The notes under the pieces are model-generated. The model was not told the DNA's origin. It searched no databases and saw nothing but the letters and a program-made list of their open reading frames with translations. Below, in pieces: positions 23,520 through 32,310 of a stretch of DNA of 43,632 nucleotides (position 1 is its first letter; every line of letters starts with the position of its first letter). Source of the DNA: an uncultured Collinsella sp. (GTDB lineage Bacteria; Actinomycetota; Coriobacteriia; Coriobacteriales; Coriobacteriaceae); assembly GCA_902475785.1 (NCBI GenBank), contig CABSAN010000014.1, positions 1 through 43,632 on the forward strand. The letters are read 5' to 3'. Made by a program: the position numbers and the translations under genes.

Positions 23520-24668
23520 TTACTCGTCGTCATCATCGAGCATCGCGGAGCCATCGATGGCGTAAAGCTCATCGAACTCCTCAGTTTCGGGCTGATCGGT
23601 CAGCTCGACCTCGGACGGAGCATCGTCATCGAATTCAAGGCCGCAGGCGAGGCGAACCTTATGCTCGATCTCGTCAGCACAATCGGGGTGTTCGCGCAGG
23701 AAGGCCTTGGCGGCCTCGCGACCATTACCGAGCTTGTCCTCACCGTAAGCAAACCAAGAGCCCATCTTTTTGCAGATACCGCACTCGACGGCCATGTCCA
23801 GAATCGAGCCCTCCTTAGAGATGCCCGTGCCGTACATGATGTCGAACTCGGCCGAGCGGAACGGAGCCGCCACCTTGTTCTTAACGACCTTGGCACGCAC
23901 ACGATTGCCGATGACCTCGTCCTTGAGCTTAATGCTATCGATGCGGCGAATATCGATACGCACCGACGAGAAGAACTTGAGGGCGCGGCCGCCCGTCGTA
24001 GTCTCGGGGTTGCCGAACATGACGCCGATCTTCTCGCGCAGCTGGTTAATGAAGATGCAGGTCGTTTTAGATTTGGCGAGCGAGCCGGCGAGCTTACGGA
24101 GCGCCTGGCTCATCAGGCGGGCTTGAAGGCCGACCGTAGTATCGCCAATCTCTCCCTCGATCTCGGCACGCGGAGTCAAAGCGGCGACAGAGTCGACGAC
24201 GATGGCGTCGATGGCGCCAGAGCGCACGAGCATATCGACGATCTCGAGCGCCTGCTCACCCGTATCGGGCTGGGAAATGAGGACCTCATCGATGTCCACG
24301 CCGATACGCGCGGCATACGTGGGATCGAGCGCGTGCTCAGCATCAATAAATGCCACGACGCCGCCCATAGCCTGGGCCTCTGCCAAAATCTCGAGCGAAA
24401 GCGTTGTCTTACCGGAGGACTCAGGGCCGTAAATCTCGACGATACGGCCGCGCGGCACGCCGCCGATGCCCAGAGCGGCATCGAGGGCCAGAGCGCCCGT
24501 AGGAATGGCCTCGACCTCGAGCTCGGGACCACCGTCGCCGTACCTCATGATGGAACCCTGACCGAATTTCTTCTCGATCTCGGCCTTGGTGGTGGCGATC
24601 ATCTCATCGCGCTCTTTACCCGTCGTGCGAGCATGAACGGTACGTACGGGACCTGAATTCTTGGCCAT
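23520..24668 (-). CDS. recA: Recombinase RecA
   Basis: 382 residues. Walker A GPESSGKT (81-88), Walker B-type VVAFIDAEHALD, and the L2 loop NQLREKIGVMFGNPETTTGG are intact; the acidic C-terminal tail (about 345-382, ending DDDDE) is as usual. ATG 24668 has GAGGAGGG just upstream; the frame is open 21 bases further. Its promoter contains a LexA box in the spacer. Confidence 0.97.
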   Translation of the reverse strand: MAKNSGPVRTVHARTTGKERDEMIATTKAEIEKKFGQGSIMRYGDGGPELEVEAIPTGALALDAALGIGGVPRGRIVEIYGPESSGKTTLSLEILAEAQAMGGVVAFIDAEHALDPTYAARIGVDIDEVLISQPDTGEQALEIVDMLVRSGAIDAIVVDSVAALTPRAEIEGEIGDTTVGLQARLMSQALRKLAGSLAKSKTTCIFINQLREKIGVMFGNPETTTGGRALKFFSSVRIDIRRIDSIKLKDEVIGNRVRAKVVKNKVAAPFRSAEFDIMYGTGISKEGSILDMAVECGICKKMGSWFAYGEDKLGNGREAAKAFLREHPDCADEIEHKVRLACGLEFDDDAPSEVELTDQPETEEFDELYAIDGSAMLDDDDE

Positions 24669-24698
24669 GAATAGCCCTCCTCTTAACAACCTGCATCG

Positions 24699-24727
24699 AT
24701 AATAAACGAACGGCTGTTCGTGGTCAA
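24699..24727 (-). promoter_or_regulatory. recA promoter with a LexA box filling the spacer
   Basis: On the minus strand TTGACC (complement of 24722-24727) and TATTAT (complement of 24699-24704) are 17 bases apart. The palindromic LexA site CGAACAGCCGTTCG (complement of 24707-24720) occupies 14 of those 17 bases, a textbook SOS arrangement. Confidence 0.85.
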
Positions 24728-24894
24728 CCGTTCAGATAAATCATATGCAGCCGACCTTTCCAAAACCCAACCAAACGCCGACCAAACACTGACCAAAAAC
24801 TTGACCGCAGGCGAACCAAACAAAGCGTGACGAGGAAGAATATGCCAACTACCTGCACAGAGAGCAAATTCGCCAGAGGTCCCTACCTCCACAA

Positions 24895-24922
24895 TTAAGG
24901 GGCCCGGAGGCCCCTTAAAACA
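24895..24922 (-). terminator. Terminator after pncC
   Basis: TTAAGGGGCC (24895-24904) pairs with GGCCCCTTAA (24909-24918) around a 4-base loop, directly downstream of the pncC stop on the minus strand. T residues flank it. Confidence 0.8.
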
Positions 24923-24925
24923 CGT

Positions 24926-25456
24926 CTATTCCATAGAATCGAGCACGTAGACAATGCGACCCAGTGCCTCAGCGACCGCATGGGCACGGACGCATGAACG
25001 ATCGCCCTCATAGTGACAACGAATGGAGTCCACGACCGGCGCTCCCCCATCGGCCGAGCGATACGCCCAGCCAATATAAAAGGTTCCAGCCGGATCGTCC
25101 TCGGTGCCTCCACCGGGGCCGGCATAGCCCGTCGCGCTCACGGCAATATCGCTCTGGTACAGCTCCAGCGAACCGGTAGCCATCTCCCGCGCCGTCTGAT
25201 ACGACACCGCGGTATAGCGGTCGAGCGTCTCCTGCTCAACGCCGAGCACGCGATGCTTAATCTCGTCGCAGTACGTCACCGCACCGCCGCGGAGCACTGC
25301 CGAGGCGCCAGGGATATCGGCAATCGTCGAGGCGATCATGCCCGCTGTCAGAGATTCAGCCGTCGAAACCGTCGCACCACGAACGCTTGCACGCTCGACA
25401 ATATCACGTGCAAGATCTTCATTGTGCGCGGTAATTTGCTCAAATGATTCCGTCAT
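24926..25456 (-). CDS. pncC: Nicotinamide-nucleotide amidohydrolase (CinA C-terminal domain only)
   Basis: 176 residues covering just the CinA/PncC amidase domain: STAESLTAGMIAS (about 31-43), VSYQTAREMA and the VSATGYAGPGGGT motif. It deamidates NMN to nicotinate mononucleotide, recycling the by-product of NAD-dependent ligase. The N-terminal MoaB-like domain of full CinA is absent. It follows pgsA by 13 bases; the ribosome binding site is poor, which suggests coupling to upstream translation. Placement just ahead of recA is common in bacteria. Confidence 0.9.
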   Translation of the reverse strand: MTESFEQITAHNEDLARDIVERASVRGATVSTAESLTAGMIASTIADIPGASAVLRGGAVTYCDEIKHRVLGVEQETLDRYTAVSYQTAREMATGSLELYQSDIAVSATGYAGPGGGTEDDPAGTFYIGWAYRSADGGAPVVDSIRCHYEGDRSCVRAHAVAEALGRIVYVLDSME

Positions 25457-25469
25457 GTCTACCAGGAAC

Positions 25470-26108
25470 CTAGACCGAAAAGACGATCTTGCGGCAGTTC
25501 CAGAAGTACTGAGCGCCCGAGATAACGGTCAAGACAACGGCCACGGCGTACAGGAAGCGTGACACCGAGTAGATACCGAGCGTCAGCGCCACCGGGCCAA
25601 GGTGCAAGCCGGCCATCGCAAAGACGCACAGATAGCCGCAGATGGAGACCATCGTGGTCGCCGTCTTGTACTTGCCGAGCTTATCGGCGGCAACGACCAC
25701 ACCGGCCGCACTCGCGACCATGCGCAGGGCGCTCACCAGCAGCTCGCGGAACAGGATGATGAACACCGACCACACAGTAACGGCACCAAAGTCCAAGAAC
25801 AGCAGCAGGGCCGAGAACACGAGCAACTTATCGGCGATGGGATCCAGGAACTTACCGAAGTCGGTGATCTCGTTGCGCGAACGAGCCAGGTAGCCGTCGA
25901 CCTTATCGGTGCACGACAGGATGACGTACAGAATAAAGGCGGCAGCAGCGAGCGGGCCGTCGAAGGTGCTCCAATCCGTACCGGCAACGCTCGTGTGAGA
26001 CAGCGCCGACACGATCATGAACACTGGAATAAAGACGATGCGCACGCACGTCACGATGTTGGCGGGCGTCCAGACACTCGTCAATTCCTTATTGCTCTCG
26101 TTAGCCAC
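25470..26108 (-). CDS. pgsA: CDP-diacylglycerol-glycerol-3-phosphate 3-phosphatidyltransferase
   Basis: 212 residues, membrane enzyme making phosphatidylglycerol phosphate. The full motif is CTDKVDGYLARSRNEITDFG then KFLDPIADK (about 66-94). GTG start with TAGGAG upstream. It lies 9 bases downstream of rimO and upstream of pncC and recA, as in many Actinobacteria and Firmicutes. More typical of PgsA than the paralogue at 4475. Confidence 0.92.
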   Translation of the reverse strand: MANESNKELTSVWTPANIVTCVRIVFIPVFMIVSALSHTSVAGTDWSTFDGPLAAAAFILYVILSCTDKVDGYLARSRNEITDFGKFLDPIADKLLVFSALLLFLDFGAVTVWSVFIILFRELLVSALRMVASAAGVVVAADKLGKYKTATTMVSICGYLCVFAMAGLHLGPVALTLGIYSVSRFLYAVAVVLTVISGAQYFWNCRKIVFSV

Positions 26109-26117
26109 GACGCTCTC

Positions 26118-27467
26118 CTACTCAACAACATGACCGATAAGCTCGTAGCAGAAGCTATCGGTAAACTCGACCGTCAGAATATCGCCCACAGATGCCTCGC
26201 TGGCATCCAGATGCACCGCACCATCGGAATCGGGCGCCTGGAACCAGGCATGTCCGATGAGCTCGGCACCGTCCTCGGTCTCCTCGATGCCGTCGACAAT
26301 CACCTGGGCGCGCTCGCCCACATGGGCCGCCGTGGCGGCAAAGCCGAGCGACTCGGCCAGATCCATGGCCTCCTGGGCGCGCTCGAGCTTAACCTCTTCG
26401 TTAACCTGACCTTCCATCTTGGCGGCCAGGCTGCCCTCCTCACGCGAGTAGGCAAAGACACTCGTATAGTCGAAGCCCACAGCGTCCATAAAGTCAATAA
26501 GATCGCGGAACTCGTCGTCGGTCTCGGTCGGGAAGCCGACCATGGCCGTAGAGCGGATCACGATACCGGGGATACGCTCGCGCAGGTCACGGAACAGGTC
26601 CTCGAGCTCCTGACGCGAACCGGATCGACGCATGGCCTTGAGGATGCGCGCGTCGCAGTGCTGCACGGGGATATCGATATAGGGCAGCACCTCGGGCGTA
26701 TCGCGGATGGTCTCGATAAGCTCGTCGGTCATGCCCTCGGGCTGCAGGTAGAGTACGCGGACCCACACGTTATGAGGACGCACCGCCTCAGCAACGGCCT
26801 GCAGCAGCTGCGCCAGATTGCGCGGCGAGCCCTCGGAGACACTCTCGTCGGCAAAGTCGGTACCCCAGATGCCCGTGTCCTGACCGATCAGTACGATCTC
26901 GCGCACGCCACCGGCGACCAGGTCGCGCACCTCGGAAATAATGCTCTCGGCATTGCGCGAGTGATAGCGACCGCGGATATACGGAATCATGCAGAAGCTG
27001 CAAAAACGATTACAGCCATCGGAGATCTTGACGTAGTCAACAGCGCCCTCGACGGTGCGCTTGACCTGCGGAATATAGGCCGCGATCTCGCGCTCCACGC
27101 CCAGCACGTCATCGATGACCGCCACGATGCCGTCTTCCTCGTCGGCCTTCACAAAGGCCGCGACCTCGGGCAGCTCGTCGGGCAGGTCGTCGCCGTAGCG
27201 TGACGGCACGCAGCCGCACATGACGATCGGGCAGGAACGAACGCCGTCCTGCACCTCGTTGGCAAGCTCGAGCGTGGTCTCGATGCTCTCGGACGTTGCA
27301 GAGGCAAGGAACGAGCACGTATTGACGATGGCGATATCGGCATCCTGCGGATCGAATGCCTCCTCGTAGCCCGCGGCGGTCAGCAGCGAACGCATACGGT
27401 CGGTATCGACCTCGTTCTTGGCGCACCCGAGGGTGATATAGAGCACGGAGCCCAACGGAGTATCCAT
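26118..27467 (-). CDS. rimO: Ribosomal protein S12 methylthiotransferase RimO
   Basis: 449 residues. UPF0004 domain beginning YITLGCAKNEVDTDRM, radical-SAM cluster CNRFCSFCMIPYIRGRYHSR and C-terminal TRAM domain. The LGCAKN(E/V)D start and the RGRYHSR context are diagnostic for RimO, which methylthiolates an aspartate of S12. ATG with AAAGGA upstream. Heads a rimO-pgsA-pncC run. Confidence 0.95.
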   Translation of the reverse strand: MDTPLGSVLYITLGCAKNEVDTDRMRSLLTAAGYEEAFDPQDADIAIVNTCSFLASATSESIETTLELANEVQDGVRSCPIVMCGCVPSRYGDDLPDELPEVAAFVKADEEDGIVAVIDDVLGVEREIAAYIPQVKRTVEGAVDYVKISDGCNRFCSFCMIPYIRGRYHSRNAESIISEVRDLVAGGVREIVLIGQDTGIWGTDFADESVSEGSPRNLAQLLQAVAEAVRPHNVWVRVLYLQPEGMTDELIETIRDTPEVLPYIDIPVQHCDARILKAMRRSGSRQELEDLFRDLRERIPGIVIRSTAMVGFPTETDDEFRDLIDFMDAVGFDYTSVFAYSREEGSLAAKMEGQVNEEVKLERAQEAMDLAESLGFAATAAHVGERAQVIVDGIEETEDGAELIGHAWFQAPDSDGAVHLDASEASVGDILTVEFTDSFCYELIGHVVE

Positions 27468-27493
27468 GTTGGAGAGCGGTCCTTTCGAATGAA

Positions 27494-27991
27494 TTAGCGG
27501 TAATTGGTGAACTGCAGCGGCTGACCGTAGTCCTGGTCGCGCAGGAACTGGATCACGGTCTGCAGCGCATCCTTGGAAGCAGAGGAAACACGCAGTTTGT
27601 CGGCCTCAATCGTCACCTTGACCTTGAGCTTCTGATCCTTGATGTCCTTATTAATCTTTTTGGCGGTCGTCTGGTCGATACCCTCGACGATGTGACCGAG
27701 CACGTGCACGGTACCGCCCGATGCAGCCTGGGGCGCATCCCAGGACACGGCCTTAAGATCGATGCCGCGCTTGATGAGCTTGGAGCTCAGGACGTCGATG
27801 ATCTGCTTGGAGACAAAGTCGGCCGGGGCGTTGATCGTAAAGAGCTTGTCGCCCTTCGAAAGCTCGATGGTGGCGCCGGAGTCCTTAAGGTCATAGCGCT
27901 GGGAAATCTCGCGCGTGGTCTGCTGGAAGGCATTGTCGACCTCCTGCATATTGACCTCGGACACGACGTCGAAGCTGGAATCTTTAGCCAT
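27494..27991 (-). CDS. yajQ: YajQ family (UPF0234) nucleotide-binding protein
   Basis: 165 residues, standard length, with the typical start SSFDVVSEVNMQEVDNAFQQ and ending FLRDQDYGQPLQFTNYR. Two small ferredoxin-like domains bind nucleotides; some relatives bind cyclic-di-GMP. The role here is unknown. AAAGGA precedes the ATG. It lies 26 bases upstream of rimO. Confidence 0.92.
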   Translation of the reverse strand: MAKDSSFDVVSEVNMQEVDNAFQQTTREISQRYDLKDSGATIELSKGDKLFTINAPADFVSKQIIDVLSSKLIKRGIDLKAVSWDAPQAASGGTVHVLGHIVEGIDQTTAKKINKDIKDQKLKVKVTIEADKLRVSSASKDALQTVIQFLRDQDYGQPLQFTNYR

Positions 27992-28017
27992 GGTTAATCC
28001 TTTCGCTTACGAGCGGC

Positions 28018-29529
28018 TTAGTAGCTGTCGTAAGAATAGTCGTCTGAATAGGGCGTAGTCTGCCCGTCGGTGGCGGCATCAGTGCCGTCCGTGGACTGGG
28101 CATCGGTTTCATCAGTTCCGTCGGTACTTTCGGTGCCATCGGTGCCGTCAGTGCTCTCGCCGTCCTTGGACTCGGTCGTCTCCTTCTTGGGAACGGTGAT
28201 CGTCACGCGTGCCACGCCCGACGTCTTAGTGTCGTAGCGGACCTTTTCGCCGTTCTTGGTAACGGTGACATCGGAAGGCTTGGACGTGGTGATCTCGATC
28301 GAGGACTCAGGCGTGTATTCCTGCTCAAAGGGGCCGGTCGCCTGGGCGCCATAGACCGACTTGCCATCAACCTTGACCTCAATCCAAGCAGTCTTGCCCT
28401 TGGCAACGGAGATCTTGACCTTTGTGACCTTGTTCTCCTCCTTCTTGACTGTCGTCTTGGCGGCATCGGTTTCGGTCGACTCGTCCGTCGCCTCATCGGT
28501 ATCTTCGTCCTCATCGACGGATTCGGTCTTCTTGGAAGACTTCTTTGTCGTTGTCTTGGTGGCAACGGGTGTCTCGGGCGTCGACTCGGGCGCCGAGGAG
28601 CCGCAGCCACGCAGGAGCACCACGATGAGCACGATCAGAAGCAGCGCCACGGCGCCGATACCGGCGTAAACGATACGAGGATCGAGACCGTTGTTCTGGG
28701 GAGCGCGCCCACCGCCGCGTCCACGATTGGAACCACCGCGACCGGTGCCTTGGGGCATACGACCGCGGTTATTGTCGGAACGTCCGCGATAGCTACCCTG
28801 GCGCTGCATATTGCGCTGGTCTGAGCGGGGGGCGAGCTCGCCGCGACCCTGGTAGTTGCGCTGGCCCGAACGAGGCGCTGAGGAGCGCTGGCTATAAGGC
28901 TGTGACTGAGATCGAAGGCGAGGCGTCACCTGCGTAGTATCGGCATCTGCATAGCCGCCGCGCGGACGAACGGAAGAAGCGCCACGGTACCCGCGATCGG
29001 AATAACCACCATCGCCGTAGCCGGCACGAGGGTCTCGTGCGACACCGCGGGCAGCGGGGAGTGCGCGCTCCTCGGGCGCCGGCGTGCTGCGAAAACGATC
29101 GCGCTGGGAACGAATCTCCTCGCTCGAGCCCGTCTCGGTAACATAACCAGCCTGTTGAGGGCGCTGGCCGTAACGCGTCGAACGCCCGCCCTGAACCATC
29201 AGGAAACGGCCGTTGTCGACCGAGGATCGCGAATTGACGTAGCCGGCGGCGTCCTGAAAACGACCGCCCTGCTGCGACGTCTCGCGCTCATATGCCATCA
29301 GATCGTCAAAATAAGCGTTGACGACCTCCCGCGGATTGAGGCCCAAAAAGCGCGCATAACTCGAAATCATGCCCTGCGCATAGCCGCGCGGAGGCATCGA
29401 TGCAAAATTGCCATTCTCGAAAAACTCGATGATCTGCGGCCTGATTTTGATGGTGTTGGCGACCTGCTGAATGGAAAGGCCCATTCGGCGACGCTGCTCG
29501 AGCAGCATGTCACCAAAGCGTGCAGCCAT
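28018..29529 (-). CDS. rodZ: RodZ-like membrane-anchored HTH protein with an RG-rich linker
   Basis: 503 residues. N-terminal helix-turn-helix (5-75; GLSIQQVANTIKIRPQIIEF), a long disordered region (about 85-280) rich in Arg, Gly, Gln and Ser with RGR/RGG repeats, one membrane helix (about 286-307), then an extracytoplasmic Thr/Asp-rich stalk, a beta domain (about 365-450, DUF4115-like) and a low-complexity TDGTD-repeat tail. RodZ links MreB to wall synthesis; the RG-rich linker is unusual. The ATG overlaps the ftsK stop (TGATG). Confidence 0.85.
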   Translation of the reverse strand: MAARFGDMLLEQRRRMGLSIQQVANTIKIRPQIIEFFENGNFASMPPRGYAQGMISSYARFLGLNPREVVNAYFDDLMAYERETSQQGGRFQDAAGYVNSRSSVDNGRFLMVQGGRSTRYGQRPQQAGYVTETGSSEEIRSQRDRFRSTPAPEERALPAARGVARDPRAGYGDGGYSDRGYRGASSVRPRGGYADADTTQVTPRLRSQSQPYSQRSSAPRSGQRNYQGRGELAPRSDQRNMQRQGSYRGRSDNNRGRMPQGTGRGGSNRGRGGGRAPQNNGLDPRIVYAGIGAVALLLIVLIVVLLRGCGSSAPESTPETPVATKTTTKKSSKKTESVDEDEDTDEATDESTETDAAKTTVKKEENKVTKVKISVAKGKTAWIEVKVDGKSVYGAQATGPFEQEYTPESSIEITTSKPSDVTVTKNGEKVRYDTKTSGVARVTITVPKKETTESKDGESTDGTDGTESTDGTDETDAQSTDGTDAATDGQTTPYSDDYSYDSY

Positions 29530-32309
29530 CAGAATCCTCCAAACTCACGATCTTCACGTGCCATCTCGGCGTCAACGGATTCCAGCGCGGCAAGGCCTTC
29601 TTCATCCAAAAGGACCTCGCGCGGCTTGGAACCGTCGGGCGGTCCGACGACACCCTTTTCTTCCAGCATGTCCATAATACGCCCGGCGCGCGCATAGCCA
29701 ACCTTCAGGCGACGCTGCAGGCCAGATGTGGAGCCCAGCTGCGATTCCACCACAATATGAGCGGCTTCCCAGATAAGCGGATCGTCGTCCTGAGGCTCGG
29801 CAACGCCGGTGCGCACGATCCCGCCGCCACCTGCCATGGACATGGAGGCAGGTGCCACAGCCGACAGAATCTCCTCATGGTAGTCGGGCTCGCTTTGCGA
29901 CTTGACGAACTCGACAATCTCGTTGATCTCGTCATCCGAAACAAAGCAGCCCTGGATACGGCGGGGCTTGCCCCAGTCGACCTTTGAGAACAGCATGTCA
30001 CCCAAGCCGGTGAGCTTTTCGGCACCCATCTGGTCGATGATGACGCGGGAGTCGATGCCCGTTGCGACGTTGAAGGCGATACGGTTGGTAATGTTTGCCT
30101 TGATGAGACCCGTCACCACGTTAGAGCTCGGACGCTGGGTCGCCACGATAAGGTGGATACCGGCGGCACGGCCCAGCTGGGCGATACGCACAATCGACGC
30201 CTCGACGTCCTTGCCGGCAACCATCATCAGGTCCGAAAGCTCGTCGATGATGATGACCAGGTAGGGCATCTTTTGCGGCGGGTTATCGTAATGCTCAAAC
30301 TCGCCGGCGGCCTGCTTTTCGTTATAGGTCGAGATCTTGCGCACGTTCAGGCGCTCGAAGACCTTCAGGCGGCGCTCCATCTCGGACACCGCCCACTGCA
30401 AGGCACTCGCGGCCTGCTTGGGCTCGGTCACTACGGGCACGTAAAGATGCGGAAGGCCGTTATAACCTGCGAGCTCGACGCGCTTGGGGTCGACCATGAT
30501 CAAGCGAACGTCCTCGGGGAGCGCGCGCATGAGCAGGGTCGTGATGATGGAGTTGATCATGACCGACTTACCGGAACCCGTGGTACCGGCGATCAGCAGG
30601 TGGGGCATCTTGGCGAGGTCGGCGACGACCGGCGTGCCCTCTGCGTCGCGGCCGATGGCAAGCTCGAGCGGACCGCCCTTAACATAGGGCAGCACGTCGC
30701 CCAAGTTGACGTTCTGACGCTTGCGATTGGGAATCTCGATACCCACGAGCGAGGTGCCGGGAATCGGCGCAAAGATACGCACGGACTGAGCAGCAAGCGA
30801 CAGCGCGATGTCGTCCTCAAGGCTCGAAATCTTGCTCACGCGCTCGCCCTCGCCGGGCTGCAGCTTAAAGGTCGTCACCGTGGGACCGGCAATCCAGCCG
30901 ACGACGCGAGCGCTACGGCCAAACTCAAGCAGCGTGGACTGCAACGACTCGGCGGTCTGTTCCAGCTCCTTGTCCGAAGACGCGGCAGAAGCGGACTGGG
31001 GGTTTGCATGCAGGATTTCGAGCGGCGGAAGCTTAAAGCCGTCCTCTTCTTCGCCCTCGTTATCCGCGGGGGCATTGTCCGCTCCCCCATCGCTCGAAGT
31101 AGACGCCTCGACAGCGCCCGCCACAGCCGTATCGGCAACCTTGGGATGCTTGAGGAAATCAGGGATTTGAGGGGCGGCCGAGACGGGATTCACGGCAAAC
31201 GGCGGCTTGGACTCGTCGACCTTGTCCGGATCGTCCTCCATCGAAAGCTGGCCGGTCACCTGACCGCGCTTTGCCTGACGACGCGGCAGCAAGGTGGTTT
31301 TAGCAGTCTCGAGCGGGGACTCGTCGTCCTCGTCATCACACTCGGTAAGCTCAATCTCGCTCTCGGACCAAGACGGATCGGGCTCACTCGTATTGAGCTT
31401 GGGAGCCGTCTTGCCCTTCTTGGCATGACGGCGCGGCAGCAGCGTCGTCTTAGCGCGCTCGGCCTCTACAGCATCGGACACGTCGACAAACGGATCCTCG
31501 TCCTCGTCGCCATCGTCCAAAACCGGGTCCGCATCGTTGCCCATGACCGTGGTCACGGCCATATCGGAGCCCTTTTGACGAAGAATGCTCAGGTGCGGAC
31601 AGGCAACGCCGGGCACCGACAGGGCTTCGTCGTCACCCCACGGACTCGCATTGACGTCGGCACGACGACGCTCGGCAAAATCGGCCGCACGGTCGCGGGC
31701 AGAGCGTAAAACGCCGCCCACCGAAAAGCCGATGATGACAAAGCCAACGACGGCCAGACCCAACAGGACCACCATCGCGATAGGCTTACCCAGGGCATTC
31801 TGCAGCGCGCTCGCGATAAACGCACCGATGTAGCCACCCGAGGCGGACAGGTTTTGCGGCGTGAACATAAGGTCGCACGAGTCGCTCGTGCCCGGCACCA
31901 TCAGCGACAAAATGGAGACGACGGCGATAAAGACCACGGCGCCGCCCGCAACAGAACGCACGTTGAGCGGCGAGTCCTCGCCTAAAAAGAGCGTGGCGGC
32001 AAACAGCAAAATGACGATCGGCAGCACGTAGGCGCCCAGACCAAAGCCCAGGTGGTAGAAACCGGCAACCGCAGCCGTAACGGGTGCGGTCGCCGGCGAA
32101 ATCACGGCAATGAAGGACGCAATCGCCAAAACGGCAATGACCACGCCGGCGATATCGCGGTTGGCCGAAGGCTCGACCAGGGGCTCAAAATCGTCGAACT
32201 CGGCCTCGTGGCCCTTATTGGCACGAAGATGGGAACCGGCACCCTTAGCAGATGCCGGTTGGTTGTTGGCTTTATTGCCTTTGGCGTTTTGTGAAGATCC
32301 GCGCGCCAA
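29529..32309 (-). CDS. ftsK: DNA translocase FtsK/SpoIIIE
   Basis: 926 residues. Four membrane helices (about 51-200), a charged linker (about 205-440), then the motor: Walker A GTTGSGKS (575-582), Walker B LVIIIDELSDL (684-694) and the C-terminal gamma winged helix (about 850-905), which reads KOPS. It pumps chromosome DNA through the division septum. The linker carries an internal duplication: AKTTLLPRRHAKKG (286-299) and AKTTLLPRRQAKRG (336-349), 50 residues apart. The ATG overlaps nothing; rnj ends... the rnj stop is one base upstream, so the rnj-ftsK-rodZ genes are tightly packed. Confidence 0.95.
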   Translation of the reverse strand: MARGSSQNAKGNKANNQPASAKGAGSHLRANKGHEAEFDDFEPLVEPSANRDIAGVVIAVLAIASFIAVISPATAPVTAAVAGFYHLGFGLGAYVLPIVILLFAATLFLGEDSPLNVRSVAGGAVVFIAVVSILSLMVPGTSDSCDLMFTPQNLSASGGYIGAFIASALQNALGKPIAMVVLLGLAVVGFVIIGFSVGGVLRSARDRAADFAERRRADVNASPWGDDEALSVPGVACPHLSILRQKGSDMAVTTVMGNDADPVLDDGDEDEDPFVDVSDAVEAERAKTTLLPRRHAKKGKTAPKLNTSEPDPSWSESEIELTECDDEDDESPLETAKTTLLPRRQAKRGQVTGQLSMEDDPDKVDESKPPFAVNPVSAAPQIPDFLKHPKVADTAVAGAVEASTSSDGGADNAPADNEGEEEDGFKLPPLEILHANPQSASAASSDKELEQTAESLQSTLLEFGRSARVVGWIAGPTVTTFKLQPGEGERVSKISSLEDDIALSLAAQSVRIFAPIPGTSLVGIEIPNRKRQNVNLGDVLPYVKGGPLELAIGRDAEGTPVVADLAKMPHLLIAGTTGSGKSVMINSIITTLLMRALPEDVRLIMVDPKRVELAGYNGLPHLYVPVVTEPKQAASALQWAVSEMERRLKVFERLNVRKISTYNEKQAAGEFEHYDNPPQKMPYLVIIIDELSDLMMVAGKDVEASIVRIAQLGRAAGIHLIVATQRPSSNVVTGLIKANITNRIAFNVATGIDSRVIIDQMGAEKLTGLGDMLFSKVDWGKPRRIQGCFVSDDEINEIVEFVKSQSEPDYHEEILSAVAPASMSMAGGGGIVRTGVAEPQDDDPLIWEAAHIVVESQLGSTSGLQRRLKVGYARAGRIMDMLEEKGVVGPPDGSKPREVLLDEEGLAALESVDAEMAREDREFGGF

Positions 32310-32310
32310 A

